A DNA stretch of 64,000 nt from Herbaspirillum aquaticum (GTDB taxonomy: Bacteria > Pseudomonadota > Gammaproteobacteria > Burkholderiales > Burkholderiaceae_D), in the NCBI RefSeq assembly GCF_002213425.1, contig NZ_NJGV01000004.1:124001-188000 (forward strand), read 5' to 3'. The position numbers and the translations under genes are program-made. Every line of letters begins with the position of its first letter. Position 1 is the first letter of the stretch. The notes below the pieces were generated by a model that saw only the letters and a list, made by a program, of their open reading frames with translations, was not told the origin of the DNA and searched no databases. Below, piece after piece: positions 30,634 to 39,625 of the stretch.

Positions 30634-31164
30634 ATGCGGACCATCACCAAGCTGCTCCTGCCGCTGCTCACCGCACTGGTGGCCAGCACCGCGCACGCCG
30701 ACATCTGCGCCGACCTGCGCGCCATCCACCAGCAATCGCAATCGCACTTTGACGGCTGGAAGAAAGACGGCCCCGATTCCGTCATGAAGGGCGACAAGCG
30801 CGGCCCCGTCTATCTGTCCAACTTCATGCTCGATGGTGCCCAAAGCTGCGCCGTTGCCGACAATTCCACGGTCTATACCTGCATCTGGCGCTATGCCACG
30901 CCGGCCGACATGGGCCGCGCCTACCAGCGCCTGGTCAATGATGTGAAGGCTTGCGCACCGCTGGCCAAGGAGCCGCCGGGCATCATCGCCGACGAGCCGC
31001 AGGAACGCCGCCAGGGCGACCTGCGCCAGGTCACCGAAGTCACCGGGCTGGACTATGCCGATGCGGAAGTGACGATCCTGATCGGGCAGATGCAACTGAC
31101 CGGTCCACGCGGTGTGGCCCGCAACGAACTCAAGCTGAGCTTCTCCCGCCCGCAGCCGCGCTGA
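30634..31164 (+). CDS. Hypothetical exported protein
   Basis: 176 aa from ATG 30634. A signal peptide ends STAHAD (about residue 23). The mature protein has four cysteines (CADL, QSCAV, YTCIW, VKACAP), suggesting two disulfides, and a C-terminal VTILIGQMQL strand. No family was recognised. A TATAAT at 30592-30597 inside a GGGAGGC/GCCTCCC inverted repeat is a likely -10 for this gene. Confidence 0.75.
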   Translation: MRTITKLLLPLLTALVASTAHADICADLRAIHQQSQSHFDGWKKDGPDSVMKGDKRGPVYLSNFMLDGAQSCAVADNSTVYTCIWRYATPADMGRAYQRLVNDVKACAPLAKEPPGIIADEPQERRQGDLRQVTEVTGLDYADAEVTILIGQMQLTGPRGVARNELKLSFSRPQPR

Positions 31165-31222
31165 ACCGGTGCCGGGCAATGCCCCGGCCTGGTTCACGAA
31201 AAATTGTCCCGGATGACCCGAG

Positions 31223-31256
31223 ATGCACCGCCACCGGTCCGATGGCGGTGCATTTC
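31223..31256 (+). terminator. Probable terminator before psd
   Basis: ATGCACCGCCA and TGGCGGTGCAT form an 11-bp perfect stem with a 9-nt loop. The T-tract is short and interrupted. Confidence 0.6.
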
Positions 31257-31257
31257 A

Positions 31258-31285
31258 TTGCTTTTAACGGGCGCTGGACTAGAAT
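31258..31285 (+). promoter_or_regulatory. Putative promoter of psd-pssA
   Basis: TTGCTT, 16 bp, TAGAAT. It lies 57 bp before the psd start and just after the preceding hairpin. Confidence 0.4.
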
Positions 31286-31341
31286 AGGCACGCTTTTACT
31301 TTTGAACTTTCCGCGAGCACTGCGCGATCATTGGAGCAACA

Positions 31342-31986
31342 TTGAACAATAACCACTATCCCCATCCCATCATCGCCCGTGAAGGCTGGCCCTTCCTGAC
31401 CATCGCCGTGGTCGTGGCAGCGCTGGCAACCTATTTCTGCGGCGCCTGGTCCTTCCCGCTGTGGATCATCGCGCTGTTCGTGCTGCAATTCTTCCGCGAT
31501 CCCCCGCGCGTGATCCCGCAGGCCGCCAATGCCGTGCTGTCCCCGGCCGATGGCCGCATCGTCGTGGTGGCCCGCGCCCACGATCCCTACACCGACCGTG
31601 AAGCCCTGAAGATCAGCGTCTTCATGAACGTGTTCAACGTCCACTCCAACCGCGCCCCGGTGGATGGCAAGATCGAGAAGGTGCAGTATTTCCCCGGCAA
31701 GTTCGTCAATGCCGACCTCGACAAGGCCTCGCTGGAAAACGAGCGCAATGCCCTGGCCATCACCACCACCAGCGGTCACAGCGTGACCTGCGTGCAGGTG
31801 GCCGGCCTGATCGCACGCCGCATCCTGTGCTACGTCAAGGCGGGCGACACCCTGGCCCGTGGCCAGCGCTACGGTTTCATCCGTTTCGGTTCGCGTGTGG
31901 ACGTCTACCTGCCGCTGACGGCCACGCCCAAGGTCACCGTCGGTGAAAAGGTCTCGGCCACCGAAACCATTCTGGCCGAACTCTGA
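31342..31986 (+). CDS. psd: Phosphatidylserine decarboxylase, short (archaeal-like) type
   Basis: 214 aa. Two N-terminal membrane helices (about 17-50) are followed by [11 protein letters not shown] and [11 protein letters not shown]. Self-cleavage at RFGSRVD (Gly183-Ser184) would give the pyruvoyl cofactor. It makes phosphatidylethanolamine from phosphatidylserine at the inner membrane. The start is TTG at 31342 with GGAG in front. The product of pssA, the next gene, is its substrate. Confidence 0.93.
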   Translation: MNNNHYPHPIIAREGWPFLTIAVVVAALATYFCGAWSFPLWIIALFVLQFFRDPPRVIPQAANAVLSPADGRIVVVARAHDPYTDREALKISVFMNVFNVHSNRAPVDGKIEKVQYFPGKFVNADLDKASLENERNALAITTTSGHSVTCVQVAGLIARRILCYVKAGDTLARGQRYGFIRFGSRVDVYLPLTATPKVTVGEKVSATETILAEL

Positions 31987-32104
31987 TCACACCATGAAGG
32001 CCTCACCGTGCCGTGCGCCAGCCTGTGCTTGCAGCGGCGTCACGGATGAGGCCCGAGCGCAGACTGCGTGCTGCGATTTCCGTCCTCCTCACTGATAGAC
32101 ATCG

Positions 32105-32965
32105 ATGCCCACATTACGACGACGCAAGGCCAAAGCCGGCATTCCCTTCCCGAAATCGCTGCGCCGCCCCAAGGCCGCGCAACTGGACGAGGCCGGGCAG
32201 GTAGTGGCACGGCGGCGCTCGCGCGGCATCTACCTGTTGCCCAACGCCTTCACGACGGCGGCGCTGTTCTGCGGTTTCTACGCCATCGTGATGGCCATGA
32301 ACCTCAAGTTCGACTACGCCTCCATCGCCATCTTCGTGGCCATGGTGCTCGACAGCCTGGATGGCCGCGTGGCCCGCATGACCAACACGCAAAGCGAATT
32401 CGGCGCCCAGTACGACAGCCTCTCCGACATGGTTTCCTTCGGTGCCGCGCCGGCGCTGGTGGTCTATGAATGGTCGCTGCGCGGCATGGGCAAGCTGGGC
32501 TGGCTGGCAGCCTTCGTGTATTGCGCCGGCGGCGCGTTGCGCCTGGCCCGCTTCAATACCAACATCGCCGTGGTCGACAAGCGCTACTTCCAGGGCTTGC
32601 CCAGCCCGGCGGCAGCGGCCCTGGTGGCAGGTTTCGTCTGGCTCATGGATGACCTGCGCTTTGCCGGCACTGACCTGAGCTGGTACGGCTGGGTCATCAC
32701 CCTGTACGCCGGCATCACCATGGTCACCAACGTGCCGTTCTACAGCTTCAAGGATGTCAACTTCCGCAAGCCGGTGCCCTTCATTGCGGCATTGCTGGTG
32801 GTGGTGGCGCTGGTGCTCATTTCCAGCGACCCGTCCAAGGTGTTGTTCGGGCTGTTCGTGCTGTATGGCCTGTCCGGCTATGGCGTCTACATCTGGCGCC
32901 GCCTCAAGGGCAAGCCGGTCAGTATCGTCCAGACCAAGGATGAGCATGGCGATGCGCCGCATTGA
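32105..32965 (+). CDS. pssA: CDP-diacylglycerol-serine O-phosphatidyltransferase
   Basis: 286 aa. The CDP-alcohol phosphotransferase motif DGxxARx8GxxxDxxxD is complete (Asp86, Gly87, Ala90, Arg91, Gly100, Asp104, Asp108). About eight hydrophobic helices follow a basic N-terminus of 40 residues. It joins CDP-diacylglycerol and serine. It is transcribed 118 bp after psd, and a terminator follows at 33015. Confidence 0.94.
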   Translation: MPTLRRRKAKAGIPFPKSLRRPKAAQLDEAGQVVARRRSRGIYLLPNAFTTAALFCGFYAIVMAMNLKFDYASIAIFVAMVLDSLDGRVARMTNTQSEFGAQYDSLSDMVSFGAAPALVVYEWSLRGMGKLGWLAAFVYCAGGALRLARFNTNIAVVDKRYFQGLPSPAAAALVAGFVWLMDDLRFAGTDLSWYGWVITLYAGITMVTNVPFYSFKDVNFRKPVPFIAALLVVVALVLISSDPSKVLFGLFVLYGLSGYGVYIWRRLKGKPVSIVQTKDEHGDAPH

Positions 32966-33014
32966 TGCCCGTCATGCCTGCTGAGGTTCGCTGATCCTCT
33001 TCCTGCAGGACAAG

Positions 33015-33042
33015 AAACACCCGGCTCCGGCCGGGTGTTTTT
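33015..33042 (+). terminator. Rho-independent terminator after pssA
   Basis: AAACACCCGG pairs with CCGGGTGTTT around CTCCGG; five T end it. Confidence 0.85.
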
Positions 33043-33153
33043 CATTGCGCGGGGCATCGGCCTGTCCCCGCCGCCACGTCTGCCTTGCCGAGCGGCCCAC
33101 AGTTTCCTAAAATCCGATGGTAGGCGCGTTAATGCATATCGCGCGTTGATGGT

Positions 33154-33654
33154 ATGAACATGGCGATCACATCCTCCACCTCGGTCACGCTGGGCAGCCT
33201 GGATCCTTACGGCCTGGGCAGCAGCGCGTCCAGCGGCACCCCCAACCCCGTCACTGCGGCCAGCAACCCTGCTGCCGTGGCGCAGGCGGTCGAGCTGTCG
33301 TCGGAGGCTTCCGTGATCGTGACCCTGGGCGGCGGTTCTTCCGGCAATTCCGGCCTGACCTACAACGCTGCGGGGCTGTTCGATGCCATCGTCAATGCCG
33401 GCTCCTCGGCCGGCACCTCCACCGACCTGACCCAGAACCAGGCCAGCCAGAGCTATTACCAGGGGGTGTTGGGCAGCATTGTCATGCCGGACGCCACCTC
33501 GGGCGTCTATGATGGTTCGGGCATGTTTGCAGGGCAGGGGCTCAGTTCGGAGTTGTCATTGCTGCTCAAGTCCCAGCCTGACCTGACCGGTTCCATCGTC
33601 GAAGACATCGTCAACCAGAACGTCGTCGGCGGCCTGATCTCCACCATGGCCTGA
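33154..33654 (+). CDS. Low-complexity hypothetical protein
   Basis: 166 aa. It is rich in serine, glycine, alanine, threonine and asparagine and almost free of lysine and cysteine. A central GGGSSGNSGLTYNAAGLFDAI segment is followed by a more ordered C-terminus with hydrophobic helices (LSSELSLLLKSQPDL, VEDIVNQNVVGGLI). No signal peptide is evident. Composition is like secreted or surface proteins that use non-Sec export, but no family was recognised. ATG 33160 is an alternative start. Confidence 0.65.
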   Translation: MNMAITSSTSVTLGSLDPYGLGSSASSGTPNPVTAASNPAAVAQAVELSSEASVIVTLGGGSSGNSGLTYNAAGLFDAIVNAGSSAGTSTDLTQNQASQSYYQGVLGSIVMPDATSGVYDGSGMFAGQGLSSELSLLLKSQPDLTGSIVEDIVNQNVVGGLISTMA

Positions 33655-33680
33655 ACCAGGCCGATTTTCTTCCAGCAGCT

Positions 33681-34472
33681 TCAGTCGGTGATGAGCGCGG
33701 CCAGCCGTGCGCACAATGCGGCATCCTGCGCGCTGCGTTCGCTCACGCGATGGTCCACGCCCGGCAAATCAATGATGCGGCATGCGCTGGCAGCGGTGGC
33801 GTGCTGGCGGATCAGTTCGGCGATCTCGGCCGGGATGACGGCATCCTCGCTGGCGCGGACCAGGGTGAGCCGCCCTCGATAATGGCGGATCATCTGCAGC
33901 ACTTCGGCATCCCGCCAACTGTGCGGGCGCCTTAAAGCCGCACTGAAGGCCGGCCCGAAAGGCAGCGTAAAGGCGGCAGCATCGTAGAGCGCGCCGACCA
34001 GCGTGACCACATGGGCAATCTCGTTCTCCGCGCGGCAGGCCAGGCGCAGGGCGATTTCGCCGCTCATGCTCACACCGACGATGGTGCGGGGGGCGAGGGT
34101 AAAGCGGTCCAGCGCAGCTTGCGCTTCATCCAGGCGTTTGGAGAGGGAATTGGGCAGCAGGGCGCTGCTGTGGCCGTGGCCGGAAAAGTCGATGGCGGCA
34201 CTGGCACAGCCGCGTGCAGCCAGGGCCTGCCGCAGCGGCCATTGGCGTTGGCGATCGCCTTGCCCGGCCCCATGCAGCACCAGCGTATGGACCGGCTGGG
34301 CGGGTGCGCTGCGCAGGATATCGGCCGCCAGCGTTTCCGCGCCTGCTGCCAGGGCCAGTTCTTCATGCGGGCAGGAAGAGGGCGCGGACACGGTCTCGGT
34401 GTCCCTGTCAGTCGTCAGGATGACGGCGTTCCAGGCCCGGCGTGCTGGCGTAGTAATGGCGTTTTGCTTCAT
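33681..34472 (-). CDS. Alpha/beta-fold hydrolase
   Basis: 263 aa. VLHGAGQGDRQRQWPLR opens the fold, FSGHGHSS follows, and the nucleophile elbow is GVSMSG. The acid and base are probably ASEDAVIP and LPGVDHRVS. Serine aminopeptidase/BAAT-like family. The ATG at 34472 lies 65 bp inside the end of the upstream diguanylate cyclase gene on the same strand; a GTG at 34391 would remove this overlap, so the start is uncertain. Confidence 0.82.
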   Translation of the reverse strand: MKQNAITTPARRAWNAVILTTDRDTETVSAPSSCPHEELALAAGAETLAADILRSAPAQPVHTLVLHGAGQGDRQRQWPLRQALAARGCASAAIDFSGHGHSSALLPNSLSKRLDEAQAALDRFTLAPRTIVGVSMSGEIALRLACRAENEIAHVVTLVGALYDAAAFTLPFGPAFSAALRRPHSWRDAEVLQMIRHYRGRLTLVRASEDAVIPAEIAELIRQHATAASACRIIDLPGVDHRVSERSAQDAALCARLAALITD

Positions 34473-35907
34473 ACATCAAGCTGTCGGCACGCTGCACGAC
34501 CTGTTCCAGGCGCTCGCCGGGAACACCGGTAGCCGCGCCCATGGACAGGCTCAACGCGACGCCCGAGTAGTACTGGTTGTTCACTTCGACCAGTTTCTGG
34601 ATCTGGTCCATGAGCAACTGGCAGCCACGTTCGTCGGTGGCCGGCAGCAGGATGGCGAATTCGTCACCGCCGGTACGCGCCACGCTGCCGGGACGTTCCA
34701 CCGCCTTGCCCAGCACTTCGCCCACGCGGCGCAGCAGGGCGTCGCCGGTGGCGTGGCCCAGCTCGTCGTTGACTTCCTTCAAGCCATTGAGATCGGCCAC
34801 GATCACGCTGACCGGGAAGGGGCCCTTGCGCTCCAGCCGGTTCAGTTCATCGACCATGTAGGCACGGTTGTGCAGCTTGGTCAGTTCGTCGTGCTTGCCG
34901 AGGAATTCCAGGTAGGCTTCGGCCTTCTTGCGGGCGGTAATGTCGGTGAGCGCCACCAGCACCAGGTCCCAGTTGTTTTCGTGTCCCGGGAAGACAGAAA
35001 ACTGCAGGTGGACGTGAAGGGTTTCGCCGGTCAGCGAGTAGTTCACCACTTCCCTGTGGTGTAACAGGTTGCCGTTCCACAGCTCGATCAACTGTTCATT
35101 GAAATGCGGACGCATGTCGTCGCGGAACACGTCGGACAAACGCGAGAGCAGGGTGGCCTTGTCCGGGGCGCCGAACATGGACAGTGTCTGCAGGTTCACA
35201 TCGATGACGCGGATTTCCTGCATGCAGCGTTCCACGAACTCCGGATGCACATCCGTGAAGGTACGGAAATCGGTGATGCCGATGCGGTGCAGGTCGTCGA
35301 AGAGGCGCTTGACCGCGCTGAAGTCTTCCACCCACAGCGAAATGGGTGAATATTCGAACAGGCCGCGCGCATAGTTTTCGCTGCGGGAGAGCTTCTTGCG
35401 GGCGGTCTCGCGCTCGGTGACATTCTCGATGGCCAGCAGCACGTAGTCCCAGTTCTCTTCGCTGCCGGGCATGATGCGCCCGGAGAGCTGGATGTCCAGC
35501 CGCTTGCCGCCCAGGGTGTAGTTGACGGTATAGCTGGAGAAGGTGGTGCCGCCATTCCAGAGCTGCACCATTTCATCGATGAAGGTATCGATCATGTCAT
35601 CCCGGAACACCTTGTCCAGGTTGGCCACCAGGTGAGCCAGGTCGCGCGCTTCATACCATTCCAGGGTGCGCCGGTTGACGTCGACCACGCGGATCTGCAT
35701 GGCACAGGCCTGGGCGCGGCTGGGATCCTGGGTGAGGTAACTGCGCAGGTCGGTCACGCCGTCGGCGCGCCACTGGTCGAACAGGCGCTTCAAGCCACTG
35801 TAGTCTTCTTTCCACAAGGAAACAGGCGTCAGGTCGAAAGTCTCTTGTTCAGAAAGGGCCGGGATGGAAGCCGGGGCGGAGCGGGCGAGGGAGGATTCGT
35901 TCTGCAT
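34408..35907 (-). CDS. Diguanylate cyclase with two PAS-like sensor repeats
   Basis: 499 aa. Two copies of a PAS-type unit of about 150 residues are in tandem: SLWKEDYSGLKRLFDQW...IRVVDVNRRTLEWY (about 31-90) and SLWVEDFSAVKRLFDDL...IRVIDVNLQTLSMF (about 190-250). The C-terminal GGDEF domain has the intact RTGGDEFAILLP (GGDEF 413-417), so it should make cyclic di-GMP. The RxxD inhibitory site normally five residues upstream is absent (the sequence is ERPGSVA). No membrane helix is present, so the sensor is cytosolic. A perfect hairpin covers the sequence before the ATG. Confidence 0.92.
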   Translation of the reverse strand: MQNESSLARSAPASIPALSEQETFDLTPVSLWKEDYSGLKRLFDQWRADGVTDLRSYLTQDPSRAQACAMQIRVVDVNRRTLEWYEARDLAHLVANLDKVFRDDMIDTFIDEMVQLWNGGTTFSSYTVNYTLGGKRLDIQLSGRIMPGSEENWDYVLLAIENVTERETARKKLSRSENYARGLFEYSPISLWVEDFSAVKRLFDDLHRIGITDFRTFTDVHPEFVERCMQEIRVIDVNLQTLSMFGAPDKATLLSRLSDVFRDDMRPHFNEQLIELWNGNLLHHREVVNYSLTGETLHVHLQFSVFPGHENNWDLVLVALTDITARKKAEAYLEFLGKHDELTKLHNRAYMVDELNRLERKGPFPVSVIVADLNGLKEVNDELGHATGDALLRRVGEVLGKAVERPGSVARTGGDEFAILLPATDERGCQLLMDQIQKLVEVNNQYYSGVALSLSMGAATGVPGERLEQVVQRADSLMYEAKRHYYASTPGLERRHPDD

Positions 35908-35908
35908 G

Positions 35909-35938
35909 ACACTTCATCTTTTGCTGATGATGAAGTGT
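35909..35938 (-). promoter_or_regulatory. Perfect hairpin adjacent to the diguanylate cyclase start
   Basis: A 10-bp inverted repeat (ACACTTCATC and GATGAAGTGT, 10-nt loop) ends one base before the ATG of the GGDEF gene. The only ribosome-site-like bases (GATGAAG) lie in the 3' arm, so the folded RNA would hide them. Confidence 0.5.
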
Positions 35939-36086
35939 AATAGTTTTACGGAAACTGCTGCAGCTCTTCCACCGTCAGTTCACCCTCTTTTGCGCAACTT
36001 TATTGCTCGAAAAGCGCGGATGATGCGGATTTGTTGATTGAAAGTTAATTTTCATCAACCTATCCGCGTGTTCGTGACCGCGTCTT

Positions 36087-36428
36087 TCACCGGCCCGCTT
36101 CCCATCCCGGCGCATTCCGTCCGCCGCGCGGAAGTCGGAACAGGGCGACCAAGGGGGTATACCATGCCCGCGCCAGCGGACGCAGGCACAGCAGCTCGCC
36201 TCCTTGCGGCGCCAGCACGCCGACCCAGCCTTCCTGCGCCAGCACCATCCTTTCCCCGTCGTTGAGCCGGGTCTGGCGGCTGACCAGGCGGTCCGCCTGC
36301 CATTGCGCCGATTCGGTCACGCGCATGTGCGGCGCCTGGCACAGCAGCTGGCTACCGGCAGGCAGCCACAGTTGCAGGTGCTGGCCGGCAGCCAGTGGCA
36401 GGGTCTGGGTGGTGGTGCGAGCGGGCAT
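36087..36428 (-). CDS. DUF2917 domain-containing protein
   Basis: 113 aa. LAAGQHLQLWLPAGSQLLC and the later SRQTRLNDGERMVLAQEGWVGVLA are typical of DUF2917, a small beta-rich domain. It is transcribed divergently from the MocR regulator with 164 bp between, an arrangement that suggests it is the regulator's target. No function is known. Confidence 0.85.
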   Translation of the reverse strand: MPARTTTQTLPLAAGQHLQLWLPAGSQLLCQAPHMRVTESAQWQADRLVSRQTRLNDGERMVLAQEGWVGVLAPQGGELLCLRPLARAWYTPLVALFRLPRGGRNAPGWEAGR

Positions 36429-36592
36429 GGTGTTCTCCTTGTCGAATGGGCCTGCCTGCAGTCTAGGGACGGCAGCGCAGGCGCAACAGGCACAGGGAAA
36501 TTCACTCTGCTGCGTAACAGGCCGCAGCTTTTTGCTCTGTTACCCCTGCTTTTCGCCTACTCTGTATCTGTTCTGGTCTGGCCCTCGATAAG

Positions 36593-38134
36593 ATGATGAC
36601 TGTTATGGATACCCGCCTCCACCTCCCCGACATGAAGCCTGCGGCGCTGCCGCCGGGCACGCCGCCGGCGGCCCTTGCCGCCACCCCCGACACCGGGCGT
36701 CAACCCCTGTATCGGCGCCTGGCCGAGCACTACCAGGGGGCCATCCAGTCCGGCACCCTGGTGGCGGGCGACCGCATGCCCTCGGTGCGCGACCTGATGC
36801 GCCAGCACCAGGTCAGTTTGTCGACGGCCTTGCAGACGCTGCGGCATATGGAAGAGGGCGGCTGGCTGGAAGCGCGTCCGCGTTCCGGCTACTTCGTGCG
36901 CCAGCCGCGCCGCTCGGCGATCCGGCCAGTGCAGGAGCCCAAGAGCCTGATGGCCATCGATCCCGAGCAGTACGTGGGCATCCACGAAAAGGTCTCCAAG
37001 TACATCGCCCTGCGCCAGAGCGGCGCGCCGCGCATCGATCTCTCCGGCATGACCTGTGCGCCCGAACTGTATGCGGTGGAAACCCTGAAGCAGGCTGCCA
37101 TGCGCGCCCTGCGCGAGCGGCCTGAGCTGCTCACCAGCGCCATGCCGCACAACGGCAATGCGACCTTCCGGCAGGCGGTGGCACGGCGCGCATTGCATCA
37201 CGGCATGCGCATCGACCATGAAGAAGTGGTCGTCACCCACGGCTGCATCGAAGCGCTCAACCTGGCCTTGCGCGCGGTGGCCGGGCCGGGCGACACGATT
37301 GCGGTGGAGTCGCCGACTTACTTCGGCCTGCTGCAGGCGCTGGAAAACCTGGGCATGAAGGCGCTGGAAATTCCGACCAGCCCGCACACCGGGATCTCGG
37401 TCGAAGCGCTGGAGCTGGCTGTGCGCACCTACGGCAACATCAAGGGCGTGGTGGTGGTGCCCAACCTGCAGAATCCGCTGGGCTGCATCATGCCCGACGA
37501 ACACAAGGACAAGCTGGTGCGCCTGTGTGAAGAATTGCGCCTGCCCCTGATCGAAGACGACGCCTATACCGAGCTGGCTGATGGCAACGTGCCGCCCTCC
37601 AGCCTCAAGAGCCGCGACCGCAACGGCAACGTGATCTACTGCGCATCGCTGAACAAGGTGCTGGCCCCCGGCATGCGGCTGGGCTGGATGAATGGCGGGC
37701 GCTGGCATGAGCGGGTCAAGATGCTCAAGTTCACCCACACCCGTGCCAACGAGGAGTGGACTCAGGTCACCGCTGCCGACTTCATCGCCAGCCCCGCCTA
37801 TGACCGCCACCTGCGGCGCCTGCGCCAGTTGCTCAAGGAACAGCGCGAGCGCATGGCGGAATCGATCGCAGCCTATTTCCCGGAAGGCACGCGCCTGAAC
37901 GTCCCCAATGGCGGCGTGGGGCTGTGGGTGGAGCTGCCGGTGCAGGTCTGTTCCCAGCAGTTGTTCGAGCGCGCCCTGCTGGAAGGGGTGGGCGTTTCCC
38001 CCGGGGCGATCTTCTCCAACTCCAACCGCTACGGTCACTTCCTGCGCATTTGCTGCGGCCATCCCTTCACGCGCGAACTGGACCAGGCCCTGCGCCGCCT
38101 GGGGAGCATCGGCCACAGCCTGGCTTCCCTGTAG
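36593..38134 (+). CDS. MocR-type transcriptional regulator (GntR helix-turn-helix plus aminotransferase domain)
   Basis: 513 aa. A winged helix-turn-helix of the GntR type (40-103: LYRRLAEHYQGAIQ, MPSVRDLMRQHQVSLSTALQTL) is joined to a fold-type I aminotransferase (about 130-505). The PLP lysine is Lys355 in SLNKVLAPGMRLGW; VPNLQNPLGC and DDAYTEL are other PLP contacts. Such proteins use PLP as a ligand to control neighbouring genes. Direct repeats of a CTGT element in the divergent region (36540-36575) are candidate sites. Confidence 0.92.
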   Translation: MMTVMDTRLHLPDMKPAALPPGTPPAALAATPDTGRQPLYRRLAEHYQGAIQSGTLVAGDRMPSVRDLMRQHQVSLSTALQTLRHMEEGGWLEARPRSGYFVRQPRRSAIRPVQEPKSLMAIDPEQYVGIHEKVSKYIALRQSGAPRIDLSGMTCAPELYAVETLKQAAMRALRERPELLTSAMPHNGNATFRQAVARRALHHGMRIDHEEVVVTHGCIEALNLALRAVAGPGDTIAVESPTYFGLLQALENLGMKALEIPTSPHTGISVEALELAVRTYGNIKGVVVVPNLQNPLGCIMPDEHKDKLVRLCEELRLPLIEDDAYTELADGNVPPSSLKSRDRNGNVIYCASLNKVLAPGMRLGWMNGGRWHERVKMLKFTHTRANEEWTQVTAADFIASPAYDRHLRRLRQLLKEQRERMAESIAAYFPEGTRLNVPNGGVGLWVELPVQVCSQQLFERALLEGVGVSPGAIFSNSNRYGHFLRICCGHPFTRELDQALRRLGSIGHSLASL

Positions 38135-38165
38135 TATCTGGCAGCCAACACGGAGAATCAGGTAT

Positions 38166-38193
38166 TGCCCGAAAGGGCAGTCTGCTGCAGACT
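38166..38193 (+). other. Two tandem hairpins after the MocR gene
   Basis: TGCCC-GAAA-GGGCA (38166-38179) and AGTCTG-CTG-CAGACT (38179-38193) are adjacent perfect stems sharing one base. No T-tract follows, so they could be a weak terminator or an mRNA-end structure. Confidence 0.45.
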
Positions 38194-38263
38194 TGTAAAG
38201 AAAATGTAAAGGCCACGGACATGTCGTCCCGTGCCTGATGCGCTTTACGAGGGAGAGCAGTCC

Positions 38264-39598
38264 ATGCCTGAGCCGCAGCACAGTACGTCCACCCTGTCGC
38301 CGCACGCGGCGCGCCTGAATGCGGCTATCGACGCCCACATGGCCGGCCGCCTGGACGAAGCTCGGGCCGTCTATGAGGCCGTGCTGGAGGAAGACCCCAT
38401 TGAACCGGTGGCGCTGCACTTCTATGGCATCTGGCTGCACCAGGCCGGACGTCATGCCGAAGCGGTAGAGAAGCTGGAACTGGCCAGCGCCCTCGAACCC
38501 GACAATGCCGCCTGGCACAACGACCTGGGCAATGTGTTCTTTGCCGTCGGCGAGTTCGAGGCCGCTGCCGGGGCCTACGGTGCGGCACTGGACATCACGC
38601 CCGATGACCACACGGTCTGGAACAACCTGGGTGCTGCCCAGATGCAGCAGGGCCGCAACGAGGAGGCCATTGCCGCTTTCCAGCGCGCCGTGGAGATCGC
38701 GCCGGAATTCCTGCCGTCGCTGCTGCACCTGGGCAATCTCTTCGAGGCCGCAGGCGACAAGATGCAGGCCTCGCATTACCAGTGCCGCGCCTATGTGTTG
38801 CCGCCGATGGAAGGCAAGTCCTGGGAGATGGTCGGGATTTCCTTCTACTTCCTCGGTCGGCTGGAAGAAGCCGCACAAGCCTACCGCGCCTGGCTGGCCA
38901 GCGAACCCGACAATCCGATTGCGGCCCACATGCTGGCCGCCTGCTCACAGCGGGATGTGCCCACGCGCGCCTCGGATCGCTACATCGAATCGCACTTCGA
39001 CCGCTACGCCGAGACCTTCGAAACCAACCTGCTGCATAGCCTGGGCTATCGCGGCCCCAGCCTGATCGGGCAAGGCGTGGGTCGGGTGGCGCAAGCGGCG
39101 CGCCAGTTTGCCACCATCGACATCGGCTGCGGGACCGGCTTGTGCGGTGAACATCTGCGGCCCTATTCGCATCACCTGACCGGCGTCGACCTGGCTGGCA
39201 AGATGCTGGAGAAGGCGGCGGCGACCGGCCTTTACGACCAGCTGGAAAAGGCCGAGATTACCGACTACCTGCTGCGCCACCCGCAAAGTTGCGACCTGGT
39301 CACGGCGGCCGATACGATGATCTATTTCGGTGACCTGGAGAAGGTGTTCAAGGCGGTCGCCACGGTCTTGAGGCCGGGCGGCCATTTCGTCTTCACGGTA
39401 GAGGTGCTCACCCCCCAGGATGCGGTGGCCGATGGCTATTGCCTGCATGCCAGCGGACGCTACCGCCATGGCCGTGATTACGTGCGCACGCTGCTGCAGG
39501 CGCACGGGCTGGCAGCGGTGTACCAGAATGATGAAGTATTGCGCGAGGAAGTGCGCCAGCCGGTGGCGGGCATGCTGTTCGTGGCACGCCGGCAGTGA
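38264..39598 (+). CDS. TPR-repeat protein fused to a SAM-dependent methyltransferase
   Basis: 444 aa from ATG 38264 (GGGAGAG upstream). The N-terminal half contains at least five tetratricopeptide repeats, for example VALHFYGIWLHQAGRHAEAVE and VWNNLGAAQMQQGRNEEAIA. The methyltransferase domain has IDIGCGTG (285-292) and GVDLAGKMLEKA; LVTAADTMIYFGD is motif IV. The TPR part probably binds a protein substrate or partner. Similar TPR-methyltransferases exist in proteobacteria without a settled role. Confidence 0.85.
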   Translation: MPEPQHSTSTLSPHAARLNAAIDAHMAGRLDEARAVYEAVLEEDPIEPVALHFYGIWLHQAGRHAEAVEKLELASALEPDNAAWHNDLGNVFFAVGEFEAAAGAYGAALDITPDDHTVWNNLGAAQMQQGRNEEAIAAFQRAVEIAPEFLPSLLHLGNLFEAAGDKMQASHYQCRAYVLPPMEGKSWEMVGISFYFLGRLEEAAQAYRAWLASEPDNPIAAHMLAACSQRDVPTRASDRYIESHFDRYAETFETNLLHSLGYRGPSLIGQGVGRVAQAARQFATIDIGCGTGLCGEHLRPYSHHLTGVDLAGKMLEKAAATGLYDQLEKAEITDYLLRHPQSCDLVTAADTMIYFGDLEKVFKAVATVLRPGGHFVFTVEVLTPQDAVADGYCLHASGRYRHGRDYVRTLLQAHGLAAVYQNDEVLREEVRQPVAGMLFVARRQ

Positions 39599-39625
39599 AG
39601 CGGCGCGCCACGATGCCGGGCCTGA

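Noticed and set aside
36557..38929. 790-codon open frame on the minus strand opposite the MocR and TPR genes
   Set aside because: It spans two well-supported genes and the gap between them; it is a product of third-position GC bias.
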